Source: Astrocystis sublimbata
Taxonomy: Eukaryota > Ascomycota > Sordariomycetes > Xylariales > Xylariaceae
NCBI GenBank assembly: GCA_022453515.1
Contig: JAJNNY010000056.1
Location: forward strand, 1-64,000
Length of the DNA stretch: 64,000 nt
Reading direction: 5' to 3'
This document shows, piece after piece, positions 8,954 to 21,766 of this stretch (position 1 is its first letter; each line of letters opens with the position of its first letter). The position numbers and the translations under genes are program-made. The notes under the pieces are model-generated. The model saw only the letters and a program-made list of their open reading frames with translations, was not told the DNA's origin and searched no databases.

Positions 8954-11900
8954 AACCCCCAAGCTTGTCTGTCACCATAGCTCCACGCTCGACAGTTATC
9001 TATTCACCAAACCGCTCTCGCCGGATGTTCATTGCGGATGTTATAACTGCTACTCGTACACCACACGTACGGAATACGTAGTGATCTCAGGGTCAGTAAC
9101 CACTGTGTATGCGTATACGAGGTTCTGTGTGTCGGTTGCTGACTCGGGTTCTCCCAATAGCTTGGGTCCTAAGCCAGCGGGTCGATTTAGCATTTGATAG
9201 ATTGCCTTTCTAACAGGCGAAGTGCCATGTTTCATTCCGCGTCCCAGCAAATCAGCCGCGAGGACGAAGGCTTTGAGTCTGGTCTAATTTTACAACAACG
9301 TACCATTGAGTCCCAGCTATGGCGCCCAGCCCCTTCCATGGGCGGTGGGCTCTTGGGCGCGGCAGATTCTGCATGCGCTTTCTTGTTGTTTGAGATGTGA
9401 CAACCGTAGATCATGCGGGGTTGGTTCTTGACGTTGGTCTCTCAATAGTTGCAATCGTACCCGCCGAGCCACATGGCAGGATGCATACTTAACCTAGGTA
9501 CCCAGTGATGGTGAACACCAGCCCCTGGCATTCCGCGCTGCAGGCACCTTTTCCGCCCACATGAGCCAGAAGGGAAACAACCACATAGCGAGAGGGTCGG
9601 CCGTGCCTGAAAACCAGTGTCCGACTCACCGTTGAAAAGACCAGATCGTCCGTGCGCAGGTGTTCACACCTTGTCACAAGAGGCTTGCGTATCGGCCGTG
9701 CCGCACCAACGTTGCCGGCGAACGTTCTGGTCTGTTGCTTTTTGTCCGTGCACCCCAAGAGCATGGTGTCCCACTCGAGCCACTGTCCCTGCCGAGCCTG
9801 CCTATTCGTACATAGATCTGCTGCACGTAATTCACGTAATTCTCGGCTGGCTACGGTACGGCTGGCTAGGGACGCATGGCGACACAGCTGTGCCGCCTGA
9901 ATGGGTTTTGCTCAATGCCGTTGGCGTTGCTTATAGGATGCGACGTTGCTTTTATTAGAATCTGACAACATCATGATGACATCCCAGAGACTGAAGGCCT
10001 GGCGATCTCTGACTTGGCAACATGCCTGGCTTCGTTCGAAGAATTGATCAAGTATTCATCGCCCCAAGAAGGTGCACGATGCTAACACTAGCCCTGTGAG
10101 CTGGTGCCCATTCCTGTCCAGCCTAGGGGTTATCTGCTAGCTCAAGTCTAGGTTTGCGCCGTTGTTGCTCGGTATCACGGACACCTCGAGGCCAGAGACC
10201 CTTGCGCCATGTGACATGTGGAAACGCCTCCGGTTGACGATTCCGAGAATTTTTGCTTTCCCGGGATATCCCAGCTTATCGGCCGCAGGTCCAGACCTGG
10301 CGACGGCGCGTCCTGGGCGTGAAGGGAGATCTTAGCGGTCGGTCGGCATCCAAGCAATTGTGGGCTACTCTGTACAGCCATCTGCTGAAGTCTGCAGACA
10401 ATTCTATCGTCGGATTTGTCCACATTGATCGGTAACGAAAGTCTCCAGTTGTCCTTTATCAAGCAGAGGGACACAGCTCACCAGATCGAAGTCGCTTCAT
10501 CCTTATCTAAGTGGAAGGAAAACCGAGCCCCGAAATTAGGGAAAGGGCGGCTGCATGTCGATGAAATTGATAAGATTGCCCGGTATATCTTGCCAGAGCC
10601 AATCGTCCGCCTCCCTGCTCCCGTCCCTGTATCAGCAGGTTTGTAGATCTGGTTTCGCACATACGGCATCAAGATTATCTAGGTGGTCATTGCAGAGATC
10701 CCCGAGCATAAAATCGCCTATATAGATCCGCTGCTGTAACAAAAATAATATGAAACACAGTTCTATTCGCCCAATTGCTCACCAACTTATCGCAGGCAGG
10801 TCAATAAGAACGCTTAAACGCAGGGCTGGAGGAATGTATGAAACTCCTTTCACAACTAGGAGTCTGCTACATATCGGATAGAATAGTCTATGGAACAGTC
10901 TATTGAGTCATGCCAACTGTTTGTATTAATGTCCGATCGCTATCAAAGTTGACGCAAGCATCCGCAACGCCTCGTCTGTGATACACATTGCGTATGTTTC
11001 TCCCCTCTCAGACGAGCAGGGTAGGTACTAGGTAACATGCAGGCAGTGTAACTCCAGCCCGAAAGTCCCGGAGATGAATAGTACGGATACTGAAGCTAAG
11101 CATCGATCATCATAAGAAGCTCTGGCTGCACAAATTACACGCAAATGGTGATTGTGGCAACTATTTCAAGTGCCCAGATCCTCTCAACCTCAGTTCACAT
11201 ACACCACCATAGCATAAGCAAGCTGCTGAATGAGAAATGGTACCGCACAATGTTTTGCAACACGAAGTGTGTAGTGCACAGAGCCGTGTGATTGCTGTGT
11301 GACGGAAAGACACCTCTAGATACCTGTGAGGCGGGGCTAGCCGCGAAGGGATCACCAATCCCGAGTTCGGGGCCCATCACCAATGTCGGAAGATGGTTTA
11401 CGGCATGAAAAACAAGAGGCGCTCTTTTAGGCTGTCAAGAGCCTAGACGCCGAATCCTACCTACATTTATACTCAATCGCCGACCGTAAATCTTCCTTGC
11501 AAACAGGAAATTCAAATATTCATGATTTCATTTGGCCGCTCTGGTAGTTAAACCATTGCATAGGTACCAATGATCGTAGATGAGAGACAGAGCAGTGGAG
11601 TTCGCCAATGCGCAATAAAAGCAGGGCGGCAACAACACATGATACCGGAATATATCGCAGGCGACAGCGGCTAAGCACAGAGGAGGAGGAGGCCGAATGC
11701 AACATAACACAACTTAATGCGAGACGGCTATCGTTATTGATGGGCGGAACGGCCCAGTGCATGAGCGTTGTGGTGCTTCGTTTTCTCCTCTTCATGCCTG
11801 TCTCGCGGTACACTATTGTTTGTCTGATGCTTGTCTTCGGAATCAAGCCATGTCCAGACTCGGGAACATGCATTGTCCGTCGGGGGAGATATGACACCAC

Positions 11901-12788
11901 ACTCGACTCTTTTCCTTAGGTACTTGGGGAGGTCCGAGATCCCCACGACCAACGCATTCGAGTGACACCAAGTGCTACGCTGTTGAACACATCACTAGTA
12001 TGCAATCAAGCTTGTCAGTTCTAGGGAGCTAGAAGCTTATCTTAGTCGACAAGCAACACTGTTCTTAAGTTGGATTTAATGAGAAGTGTATCGATGCTAA
12101 CAAGTTTGACGGGAGGAGCTTCACATCAAAACGACGGAACATTTGCTGCTAACCGTGAGATTGCTTTTTATGATTAGTAGTTCTTGTTTAGTGACAGGAC
12201 TACTGCTCCAAACACAACACTGCTCAAAGATGAAACGTTATCTAATTAGGGATTCGATCGTTTGTACACACGTACGTAGGAAGCATGACATTGATTCCCA
12301 TGGGGGTGGGAGCGTTAGAGTCTAGAATCAGATGGAATGGTGGAATGGTGAAAATCCGTGATAAGGATGGACATATCATAAAGAAGAACGAATATGAAAT
12401 GTAAACAACTTTCCTAGATCGAAAAAAATGTCATGTGAGTCTGTCTCTCCAACAAGGAACACAATCGCCCAACTGGTAAATATAACAAGTCATTGTCACA
12501 CATTTTCCCAGTCTGAAAGTCAACATACCTCACAGTACTATCACTATCACAGTTTCATATTTAACAAGCAGTAAGTCAATTGCTACAACAGCAAATTCTC
12601 AGGATAGTCTGGACCAGCCAACACTATGCCGATTTTTCCTACTGTTTCTCGGATTACCCTGTCTCCTTTTACTTCAGGATGACATTGTAGATGTAATTAA
12701 GAGAAGCTTATGGTTATGCATTGGAAACTACCAGCGAACGGGGTAATCGTAACCTCCTGGCTTATTTCTTCGTTGGAACTTCGATAAA

Positions 12789-13043
12789 TCAATGCTTTTG
12801 CACGCTTCGAATTGCTCCGAGGGAGATGCTAGCGTCACACTCCGTTTTGTGTTGGTCACCAAAAAGTTCTTTGGCCTGCTCAGTCTTTCGATTGCAACAG
12901 AGACACTTGCCTTTGATAGCCGTAGTAGACTCAAAGGTTGTACTAGAACAAAATTTTCCTCGCCCCTGGGCGCAGAGTTTGATCAAACGTACCTGGCCAG
13001 TGTGGCCACAGGCATTATGAGTTTGTCGGAAAACTTGACACAT
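12789..13043 (-). CDS. Small Cys/His-rich protein, putative metal-binding
   Basis: This is an ORF of 84 residues, starting at an ATG with A at -3 (13043). A longer reading would begin only at a TTG. Cysteine and histidine spacing is orderly: C2, C12-G-H14, C24, C32, then C47-L-C49-C50 and C69. The pattern recalls short zinc-ribbon-like proteins that are common as lineage-restricted families in Sordariomycetes, typically starting M-C-x-V/I with a CGH motif. The gene sits alone inside a gene desert. The overlapping plus-strand frame has no such pattern. The C-terminus may continue through an intron. Function is unknown; the call rests on the Cys pattern and start context only. Confidence 0.5.
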   Translation of the reverse strand: MCQVFRQTHNACGHTGQVRLIKLCAQGRGKFCSSTTFESTTAIKGKCLCCNRKTEQAKELFGDQHKTECDASISLGAIRSVQKH

Positions 13044-14647
13044 GGTGAAGTGGGCTGTGGTAAGTGTAGTAAACAATTAGAATTAAGATTAGAGGAGTTT
13101 TTGTGTTGATAGTTTGAATATGGAATGCTGTGTGCAACTAGATTGTAATAGCTGACGATGATGGCCTTTGGAATCCCAAAAACTATTAGGGATACAACCT
13201 TTTATGATAGGAGACTGCTAAATGGAGTGCTGAAACTGTCCCCTTCGATGGGCATCAGGGGCAGTGGTTGCGAATACTGCCTCCATTGGCCGCCGACGAT
13301 GTATTTGTGAAGAACCATGTATGACTACGAACTGCAATAGCCAAGCCAAAGTTATTGTTGCAGGCTCACGAGGTAATGTGGCATTGTCCATGTCAATGCC
13401 CAGCTTTCTTTAATCAACTGTTGTGAGTTGAATAACAACTGACTCGACTCAGTTGAAGCAATTCTAGTGATTTACAAACAGGTTGTGCTCCTACATTTAT
13501 TGAACTAGATGGCTTCTTGTGTATTCTTGCAGCTTTATCAACCCACCATTATGGAGGCTTTTATTCGCTCCTGCTACATTCTGACAAGTTTCTCATCACT
13601 ATCCATGTAATTGTGGTTGTAAGCTGAGCTTATCTAGGTAGGCTTGAACATGTATGAGTGGGATAAAAGGCGACGAGACTATCATGCCCAGCGTCACTTC
13701 ATACACAATCAACCGCTCCTATAGAAAAACGTTAGTTATCATCTCAAGAATACAATCGATAGGCGCTACATAGGGTGTTCAGAGCATACCAAATTCTGAT
13801 GGGAATCTCTTCGTACCTTAGGTATGTGGCATTAGAGCTGACTGCCTGCTATACAATCTCTTTTTTGCGAACTTTTCCACAAAGAGCAGCTCAGATTTCA
13901 AAATAATCTACTAGTACAAGGAAGTTGTTTGTTCACTATGAATGTGATTGTTTGCCTTAAGACAACACAATTAGTGTCCTACTTGTACCTGTCTCTTTGC
14001 CGACGGCCTCTGTTTTCCCCAATAAAAAACAAGATTTCAGATATGTCGTACAGGAAGATTGCAGCCTAGACGGGCAAACCAGTAAAGCACGACGATCATC
14101 GAAGATCTAGGCGAACCACTGCGGAACGGTCCTGCATGAGCTCTCCACATGAGGCCACACAGTTTGAGCCGTCCTCAACCACAATTGGCCGCGACACCAT
14201 ATCCGCTTGACGAGCAGGGATTAGGAGGTGTCATCAACGTCCACACCTAAGCATTGTCTGCAACGTATGATATAATCATGACTGAATTACCTCAAAAATG
14301 CATGTTGCAACCCTCCCACTTCAGTCGAATTTGTGCATCCTCTGCTGCAAGCGAGTTGACATAACAAGGACGATAAGGATGTATAAGCCGATTCGATGTC
14401 CGTAGAATGGGGTCGTGTTCCGATGGCCTGTATGGCTTCGTCATTGTCGAAAAGCTATTCGGACATGTATCATATAACTAGGAACGGTAGCCCTCGATTT
14501 CCATACAAATAAGTCAACTCAACAATGATTACCCGCACTTGCTAGGAACAGACAATATAACTCAGTCCACATTGTTCATAATTCACAACTGAAGGGAGAG
14601 ACAGAACTGGGTCGACCACCAACCATTCAAGCGCAAGCACCATAGCC
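13044..14647. other. AT-rich intergenic stretch
   Basis: There is no supported gene in this 1.6 kb. A promoter-like configuration occurs at about 13660-13720 (GGATAAAAGG followed by a CA/CT-rich leader), but the nearest ATG (about 13799) gives only eight codons before a possible GTATGT donor, and no exon 2 can be defended. A single CCTAGGTAG-type tetramer motif lies near 13633-13642. Confidence 0.4.
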
Positions 14648-15196
14648 ATGTCATCCCACGATCGCAATCACCCATGGTCTCAATCTCAAGGCGCGCATCG
14701 CCATCGGCATTACGACCAACGCGCGTATGACTTTCCCGGTGAAGAATCTCGTCGTCGCAGTCGCTACGACGACTACTACGCGGAAGCAGATAGGCGTTAT
14801 TATCCCGACGATCGGCCACGTCGTCATCGCTCCGCCCACTACTATAATGACGACCCCCGACGGGGTCGAAGTACCAACAGTGGCCGTGATCATCACCATA
14901 ACAGCCAGGGACGTAGTCATCACAGCAGAAGGTCGTCAATGGGACCGGAATGGAAGCAAGCGGCAGGTGCTGCCGTGGCTGCGGGTGTCCTCGAGGCGTT
15001 TCGATCAAGACGTGACCCCGACAGGACCAAGAGGGTTGCTACGGCTGCCATCGGCGCAGCTGCTACAGACTCGGCGCTTCTGGTAAAGGACGGGGGAGGA
15101 CGCAACGATTTTCGGGGAAGGGATAAGAGACATTTTGCTGAAAGTGTGGTTGCTGGGTTGGCGGAGAACAGGGTGATCAATGGGCCCAGACGCTGA
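14648..15196 (+). CDS. His/Arg-rich fungal protein with Ala/Gly-rich C-terminal module
   Basis: Single-exon protein of 182 residues; the ATG at 14648 has G at -3. Residues 1-95 are dominated by His, Arg, Tyr, Ser and Asp, with runs such as RRRSRYDDYY and RSHHSRRSS, and are expected to be disordered. Residues about 101-182 form the conserved part: WKQAAGAAVAAGVLEAFRSRR, an Ala/Gly-rich stretch (ATAAIGAAATDSALL), then a basic segment and a second small-residue helix (FAESVVAGLAENRVINGPR). Two Ala/Gly-spaced hydrophobic helices of this kind recall the glycine-zipper-like modules of several uncharacterised fungal families (DUF3824-type annotations). A role in membrane association or RNA-granule assembly would be speculation. 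The gene is isolated in the desert, with flanks of 1.6 and 5 kb. Confidence 0.75.
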   Translation: MSSHDRNHPWSQSQGAHRHRHYDQRAYDFPGEESRRRSRYDDYYAEADRRYYPDDRPRRHRSAHYYNDDPRRGRSTNSGRDHHHNSQGRSHHSRRSSMGPEWKQAAGAAVAAGVLEAFRSRRDPDRTKRVATAAIGAAATDSALLVKDGGGRNDFRGRDKRHFAESVVAGLAENRVINGPRR

Positions 15197-18100
15197 AACG
15201 AGGGTTAGTTGCTTTGATAGCGACTGTGACTAGTCAGTCAAGAGCTGAGAGCTCCAGATGAGTCTCCTCTGACGAGAAGAAGTTACAATAAGGTTGGATT
15301 TCTGGGTTTTTTTCTCATGGGTCACAGGCGGAATATGGCAAACAATAATATTATAATGCAGGGATGGCGGCTTAATGCGAGAAGCCGGGCGAGTCACATC
15401 GCCCATTTCTGATGTCACTCTTCATGGTAGTAATAACGCAAACAACTACTTGAACGACTGCGAGTTACGAGCACACGACAAGACCACAGAGTAGCGTCTC
15501 GCAATAATGATTGTGCTGATACATTTCGTGCAGAAATGCTTCCGTCTGTAACACCTCTCTCTTGATCGTACGTGAATTCTTGCCGAACGGCGATCCCACC
15601 CGCTGCAGTCTGATGAAATCACTACTGTATTGGCACCCCGTATATGGCTTCACCCATGCGTCCGGCAAAGCCGGCCGTCAAACTGCCTCAAATGCCCGGG
15701 GCCCCTGTACCTTTCCACCCCACGATCCCTCGGGCCCTATCCCATAAACAGACTAGATGGTATCTGTGCCTGCCGAGAGTGGTAATCGGGTTCTTTTGCT
15801 TCTGAGGAGTGGGTATACAAGATTCGTTTTGAACTGTTTCCATTGGAGTCTGCCCAACTTCGTATAAGGGGTTATTCTACGGCGAATTTATCAGCATCAA
15901 GCTAGACTCCTGAGCCAGGGAGCACTTGATAATTTTTCAAAAGCCAAGACTGTATCACTATGTGGAAATTTACTGCCCGTGACACTTAACATCTTTCGTG
16001 ATGGAAAGTTCTAATCTGAAAAAACTATGAATTCTAAGCCCAAATTCCACGATATTATCTAGTTTCATTAAGGGTACCTGTCATGACCTGTCACAGTCTT
16101 GACGATTTATATTGCTCAGTAACTCAAGCAAGTGCAGTGAACAGTGTGACTAGCTCTTGAAGAATATATGTATGTCAGGTACTTTTTGGTCACTCCTCGA
16201 AGAACCCTCACAACACTGCCCTGATACACGGGGTTCCGGGATCGCACAATGCAGGCCACATCATAATGACCACACCCACCCTTTTAATAATATGAACGGA
16301 TACTAGTATCAGGTCATGGTTGTAGCCTACAGTAAAGACCGAGAGATACTCTGGTATTCAGAATTGTTCATGATCTTCCTTTGCGAGAACTCATGTAGGG
16401 ATTTCTAGTCAGCATGTTACCACAAAGACTATACGCACACTGTGACATGGAAATCGCTCCGTAGTCACAGAGATCTTTCTGTTTCATCCACTTTCCAGAT
16501 TGGAGAAAATCATGTTATGGCATCAGACTGGTGCACTGACGCCCGATGCAGCAGGACTTCCTTCTGACATTGACAATAAAGCGCGAATTATATAAGCAAG
16601 ATTATCATTGCGATTTCAAAACACAATAAGTTATCATATGATAGCATAATTAGTTTCAGAGCACCCACACGAAGGCCCCGAGAATTTGTCCACCTCCTCA
16701 TACGTCTTTGATGAGTCGGGAAGCATTATGTCGTAAGAATGCGTTAATACCAAACCTACAGAAAAGTCACTAGTCGCGTGTAACACCGGATGAAATTGAT
16801 AACAGGAAAGTATTGCATTGATCATACCCAATCATGTTTGTCTCCCAGTAAGCAAAAGGCCGGGTCTACTCTTCAAACTAGCCTTTCCCTTAGAGTAACC
16901 GTTTATCACACCGCAGTATGCCCCTGCTGTACTTAATCGTCACTGACCAACCTGGTGCACAAGATTGACCGACCGATTTCCCCAACAATCAACATCTTGT
17001 TTGCTGATCAAATACTGATAGGCCCTAGAACTTGAGCAGCTGCCACAAAACTTGGTCACACTAGGATTACGTGGCATTTGTGTACATGCCTACGTACGTG
17101 GGCGTAGATGAGCATATGCTTTAACCTGAGGATACCATTTTACGTTTTGCACCCGCGATCCGTGGTAAGACAAAATCTGGACCAAGAAAAAGATAAGTAC
17201 TTTGCATGACAAAAATGCAACGTATCGTTAGTACCTGTTTATCATCGACTAACCGATCTTTGGGTGTGACTTTGGCCAATTAGATAACAAGCTCAACCCT
17301 TCTCCAGCTAGCAGGCATCGCTACCGGATTTTCTCATTCGAGATATACACTGAGAGTTTCACTGGCGAGTGTGTGATGATACTAGATAGTGACACACAAT
17401 ATTACCGTGTGCCCTCGCCGTGGGGTAATCAATGCTCAAGGTGAGCGATCACTGGTAAATCGCAAAGTACGCCCATGCTCTATGCGGCCGTAAGCACCAC
17501 TCGCCCCATATGTCTTGAACACTGATGTTGTCGAACCTTGTGAACGAAATAGGGGCGAGCATGGTACACCCTGAAATACTCTTCGGCCAGAATTGGCATC
17601 CCGAGGACAAAGAAGGGTTGGGGGTCGGGGTCAAGCTCAAGGAGCTTCTATAATGAGCTCATATTGGGGGTTGAAGGTAATTATTGATTACGTGTTCCAG
17701 GCTGCGTAGGATGTTTGACATATCATATAACAATGTAGCTCAATCAAGAAGGTTCGCATGTAAGTGGAAAACCCGGCGGTTTTGTTCTACCGTGGCATTT
17801 AGAGATTCAACTCGATACAACTAGCTGCGGCAGAAGAGGTGATGGAATGGAAAATACGGATACACGCTTGCTTTATTTAGGTAGGTACTGTGGTGAAACA
17901 GCCTGACGTAGGATAGCAACCAAAGACGAGGCAATCTATGGGAGTTTTAGGTATCTCATTGTTCCCGACGTCAAGTGTCTCGGCTTAAATCACTTTGCCA
18001 TGTGGTAGTTCTTTTTTCGTTCTCGTGATGGCGTTCCGGGCCGAGATCGCATAACTCTTTGTTACCTTGCTATTTTTCAGAGTGTCAAGAATTATGCCTA

Positions 18101-20214
18101 ATATTAGTAGCCAATGACTTTTGGTGCCGCATTAAGCTCAAATAAGTTTACGATGATGGCGCTTGCCTTCGGCTCCTTTCATAGCGAAGCGTTTTTTTCC
18201 TGGGATCACAAAGCATAACATAAGACATCTCGGACCGGATTGGATCGACACACCATTCCAGATGCCAGATTCTCCTGGAGCATACACTATGTACGAGTAG
18301 ATAATGGATACATGGCACAGCGGCACTCCGTTTTTGTTGCGGGGTTGAAGGATCCAGATCCACGCTTCTCTCGACGGCGTTTTGCGCCACAATCTAACCA
18401 AAGTCACTCACCAATCGTGTCATATTACATGGAGGTGGACATTCGCGGAAATAGGAAAACACAAGAAGTAGTTTTCGGACACAATATGATATATCAATTT
18501 AATGCATCCAAGTCGACTCGGTACTCGCCACGGATGACAGCGGCTCGGAGGGGTAGAAAACCATGCCGTCACCGCCGCATCGGCTATTACGAAGGATCTG
18601 ACATCTTTCAGATGGCCTGCATCGAGGTCTGACTAAATCGCGCCATGGCGCTGCAGGTGCCGAGGGCTCGAGCTGAAAAGTTAACAGGCTTAGTCACCCT
18701 TTAGCCTCTCGATGGTGTAAGTCTCGGTGCACTTTGGAAAGAGAGTAAAACAAGGGGCCCAGGGGTGATGGCCTCACTTACTACGTCTGTCTGGACTCTG
18801 CATCGGACGTTTATTTGCAGTTGCTGAAGGCTGCATGTCATATGAGGCCATTGTATGCTTTTCATCCGCGGGAAGAGACGGACAGGCTCGACAGGGAACA
18901 AGCATGCGGTCGAGATGCATTGCCGAGGTGATTGATTCCCGTGGCGGATGAGTTAGAGAGAGACCCCAGGGCGTTCCGCGTCCGTTCTCGGTATGTCGCG
19001 ACCGACCGTTTTTGATGCTGCTGCTCGTGGCTGGTAACGGCAGGACGGTGGCATTCTGTCTGACACGACATATCTGATCTGCAGTGCACCAACCAGCATC
19101 TATGTCATCCATCCATGGACAGCCAGGCAGTACATGTAGATAGATGTGCGAAGTGCTGTGCCGGGTAGATACCCGTCGGAACACTGCGTTGTCGGCCCCA
19201 TCTTCTTGTGCGCCGAGCCGGCCTACCGCGAGACATAACAGCTTGAATCAGCTGAGATGCCTAAGTATGTAGCTCGCCTGGCTTGACCTGGCTTATGGTG
19301 GCGTTGTCAGAATGAGGGGGTCGAGGACACGACGGTTTGCAAGCTTGCGAATCAGAGCAATCGGCGACGAGGACAGACGGCCCAGCATCGAGATGGCCAG
19401 CTCATTGGCCCGAGTAGGCCAATCAGACAGTCGTTCGCTTCAGTAAAGGGCCTGAAATAGTCCCTCGCATCTTATCCTGCATCCTGCATCTTCCAAGTTG
19501 CGTCTTGCGTCTTGCGTCTTGCGTCTGCATCTGCATAATGAGTAGTACTTAACTAAGTAGGTAGATATGTACTTCAGTTCAGGGCTGTAAGTCAGTCAGT
19601 CAGCTGCGAGCTGTTAGGTCCAAGCTGGGCCGATGATCTCTGCGCAACTAAAGTACTGTAGTACCTAAGGACACAGATGGCCACGCAGATGGCCGGTCGC
19701 GCTGTACTGTAAATGAGCCCACGGGACTTTTTGAGGCTGCTGGGGAGACACCATCGGCTTGCCTGGCCCCTGTCTGCACAGCTGTTTAGTCCTGCTTGGG
19801 TATAGTCCAGCCTGCTGGTCTGGGACCACTGCATTCAATCCCTCGCTGAGGCCATCGTCAGTGTCCGCTGGACCTGCCAGTACTTACGCGCTGTATTGTA
19901 CTTTGGTGGCCTCACATCTTCTCGAGGGGCCCAAGGCGTTATCAGACACTTGTCTTCCGACCCGCGAAGGAAACTAAGGAATTCGCTATTAATACTCAAC
20001 CCGGAGCCCCTTGATGACATTCTTTGACACTCTTCCCCCCAATTCATCAATTACAGTTCGCGTTAATTACCCCCAACTTCCTATGTTGATCCTACCTATT
20101 GCTAAACAGTACACTTAATATAGGTTTCATTCAAGAGACCTTGTCCACACCTCTTTTGACTTACACAAAACCAAATACTCCACAAAACAGCAGTGCAAGC
20201 TAAAAAAAAAAAAG
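15197..20214. other. Gene-poor 5 kb stretch
   Basis: Only short ORFs without conserved features are found on either strand; the longest pair (18138-18632) overlap antisense and show no recognisable domain. There is a heptamer microsatellite at 19498-19525 and a TAGG tetramer motif near 17879. The last about 100 bases, AC-rich and ending in an A-run (about 20202-20213), are the leader of the next gene. Confidence 0.5.
19498..19525. repeat. (TTGCGTC)4 tandem repeat
   Basis: Four perfect copies of a 7-bp unit are flanked by related CTGCATC units on both sides (19478-19490 and after 19526). This is a short tandem repeat about 0.7 kb upstream of the next gene. Confidence 0.9.
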
Positions 20215-20813
20215 ATGTTGCAATCTTCACCTTTACCGGTCGTCTCTGCCACGAAGGAAACACCGGCGACGACGTTGACAGCCGGAGACAGCATAAGCAA
20301 TTCTGCCATACCACGCAAGATGCCTGTCGCCTCCAGCTGGAGTCTGCACGTCACGGTGTACGTTGCCCCCGAGGACGTAGACCGTTTCTTGGCCGCTTTC
20401 AAGCCCGTCTTCAACAAGGTGGTGGCCGAGCCCGAGTGTCTCTTCTTCGAGATGTATCGGAGTCCGCAAGAGCCAGGAAAACTTAGCTGGATTGAAAATT
20501 GGTAAGTCCTGTCAGCGGGACATATTGGCATTTTGTAGACTGCATGTACTGACTTTATTCCAGGGCAAAGTCACCAGAGTGGTTCCTTGAGGTTTGTAGA
20601 GACCCAGCGGGTGTTTCATTCAATAAGCCCCCCCCACAAACCGAATATCTCCTGACCTTTGTCTTTGCTATTTAGTATCAAGTGACCAAGGACTATTACA
20701 AGGAATACTTCGCCGTTACAGAGGCCATGTTCACGAAGCCGCGAGAGTTTCAGATCATGGACCGAGTCGGCCCGGATTACTTCATGGTCAAAGATAAGCC
20801 TTTCGCTCAGTAG
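20215..20813 (+). CDS. ABM-fold (antibiotic biosynthesis monooxygenase-like) protein
   Basis: Three exons (20215-20501, 20564-20591, 20676-20813) give 150 residues. Donors are GTAAGT and GTTTGT, and the acceptors are CCAG and TTTAG. The joins keep frame through a split Trp codon and then at phase 0. The core starts at about residue 36 (MPVASSWSLHVTVYVAPEDVDRFL shape: a beta strand, then a helix). It continues with a conserved ECLFFEMYRSPQEPGKLSWIENW-type strand pair and ends K-S-P-E-W-F-L-E-Y-Q-V-T-K-D-Y-Y-K-E-Y-F. This is typical of the dimeric alpha/beta barrel of small cofactor-free monooxygenases. A downstream Met (20320) would remove a Ser/Thr-rich leader of 35 residues. The gene converges on an MFS transporter 1 kb away. 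Substrate is unknown and enzyme activity is inferred from fold only. Confidence 0.8.
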
Positions 20814-21766
20814 AAAGCAGAAGGGGAGGGAAATAACATCGAAGCGCATGGTGATGTTTGGGAGGGACAACCGTCATTTACGCCAGATCGTCGAGATCGG
20901 TATGATACCCATGAAATATTTGTATGTGGATAAAAGGGGACTGACGTCACGGCGCTGCTTATTTCGGATAAACCACGCGATTGAGGCAGCACCGTCTAGA
21001 TGCTGAGGGTATTAAGAGGTATCATTTCGTGTGTGCATTTTGGAGGCAGCGACATCAACGAATGACTAGCCGAGCGTTTATTTGTAAAACCATACTTAAT
21101 AACTAAGCATTATCGTTATATATTTGGTCTTGGCTCGAAGTAGCCTCGACACTGAAGGAATCCCTGAAGAGTTTCTCGACGGAAACGTGTGCTTACGCCC
21201 AAACGAGACGAGCTCCCATACGATAGCGCTGAAGCATTGTCGTCGGTCCCGCCTCGGCTGTAACACACCGTCCCAGAACGATGGCGCAACGGCACTTTCG
21301 TCGGCGAGAGTGATCTTTTTCGCGGTAAAAGTGGTTTCTCGCATAGACAGTGTATCCAAACAACTAATGGGGTATCATATGTAACGCCAGAAAAAGACCA
21401 AGAACGGGAAAGGAACAAGACAAGAAGAACAAAGAACCGAAATCTAAAAAGACAGGTTCAGGTGACAGCGCAAGAGCATTTGCACATTTATAGGCTGATT
21501 GACGCTGACCCTGGCGATTGGGTGAAAGGAATTCGCCGGCGGCTCAAAAATAACCTTGTGACCCGTGGACAAAGGGCACCGAAGGTGTATCGAATGAAAT
21601 AGCAAAAGAGCGACAGTGAAGATGTTATCGAAGTAGCGGCAGGACCAGCGGGCTAGCGAGCAATTGGTAGCATCTGAGTAACAACAGCCATAAAAGCACG
21701 CGATGACATACCGCAGCTCGGTGGTCTTTGCTGTTGGAGAAGCGCGGACCAGTGTCGACAAGATAA
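20814..21766. other. Intergenic, convergent 3' ends
   Basis: This 0.95 kb lies between the stop codons of the ABM-fold gene (+) and the MFS gene (-). The ORFs here (for example 21096-21418) overlap on both strands without conserved sequence. I see nothing else. Confidence 0.5.

Larger units (their letters stand above)
5534..12788. other. Gene-poor 7.3 kb stretch
   Basis: The first few hundred bases (5534-about 6300) would be the 5' leader and promoter of the minus-strand gene. The remainder holds only short overlapping ORFs in all frames, without codon bias, recognisable domains or consistent splice sites. Embedded features are microsatellites at 6596-6741, short TAGG-type tetramer runs (for example 8394-8410, 9493-9500), and one promoter-like site with a broken ORF at 8648-8953. 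No transposase, reverse transcriptase, long terminal repeat or tRNA was recognised, although old decayed elements cannot be excluded. Confidence 0.5.

Noticed and set aside
18138..18632. Overlapping 89- and 130-codon frames on opposite strands
   Set aside because: Neither shows codon bias, conserved motifs, a promoter or splice sites.
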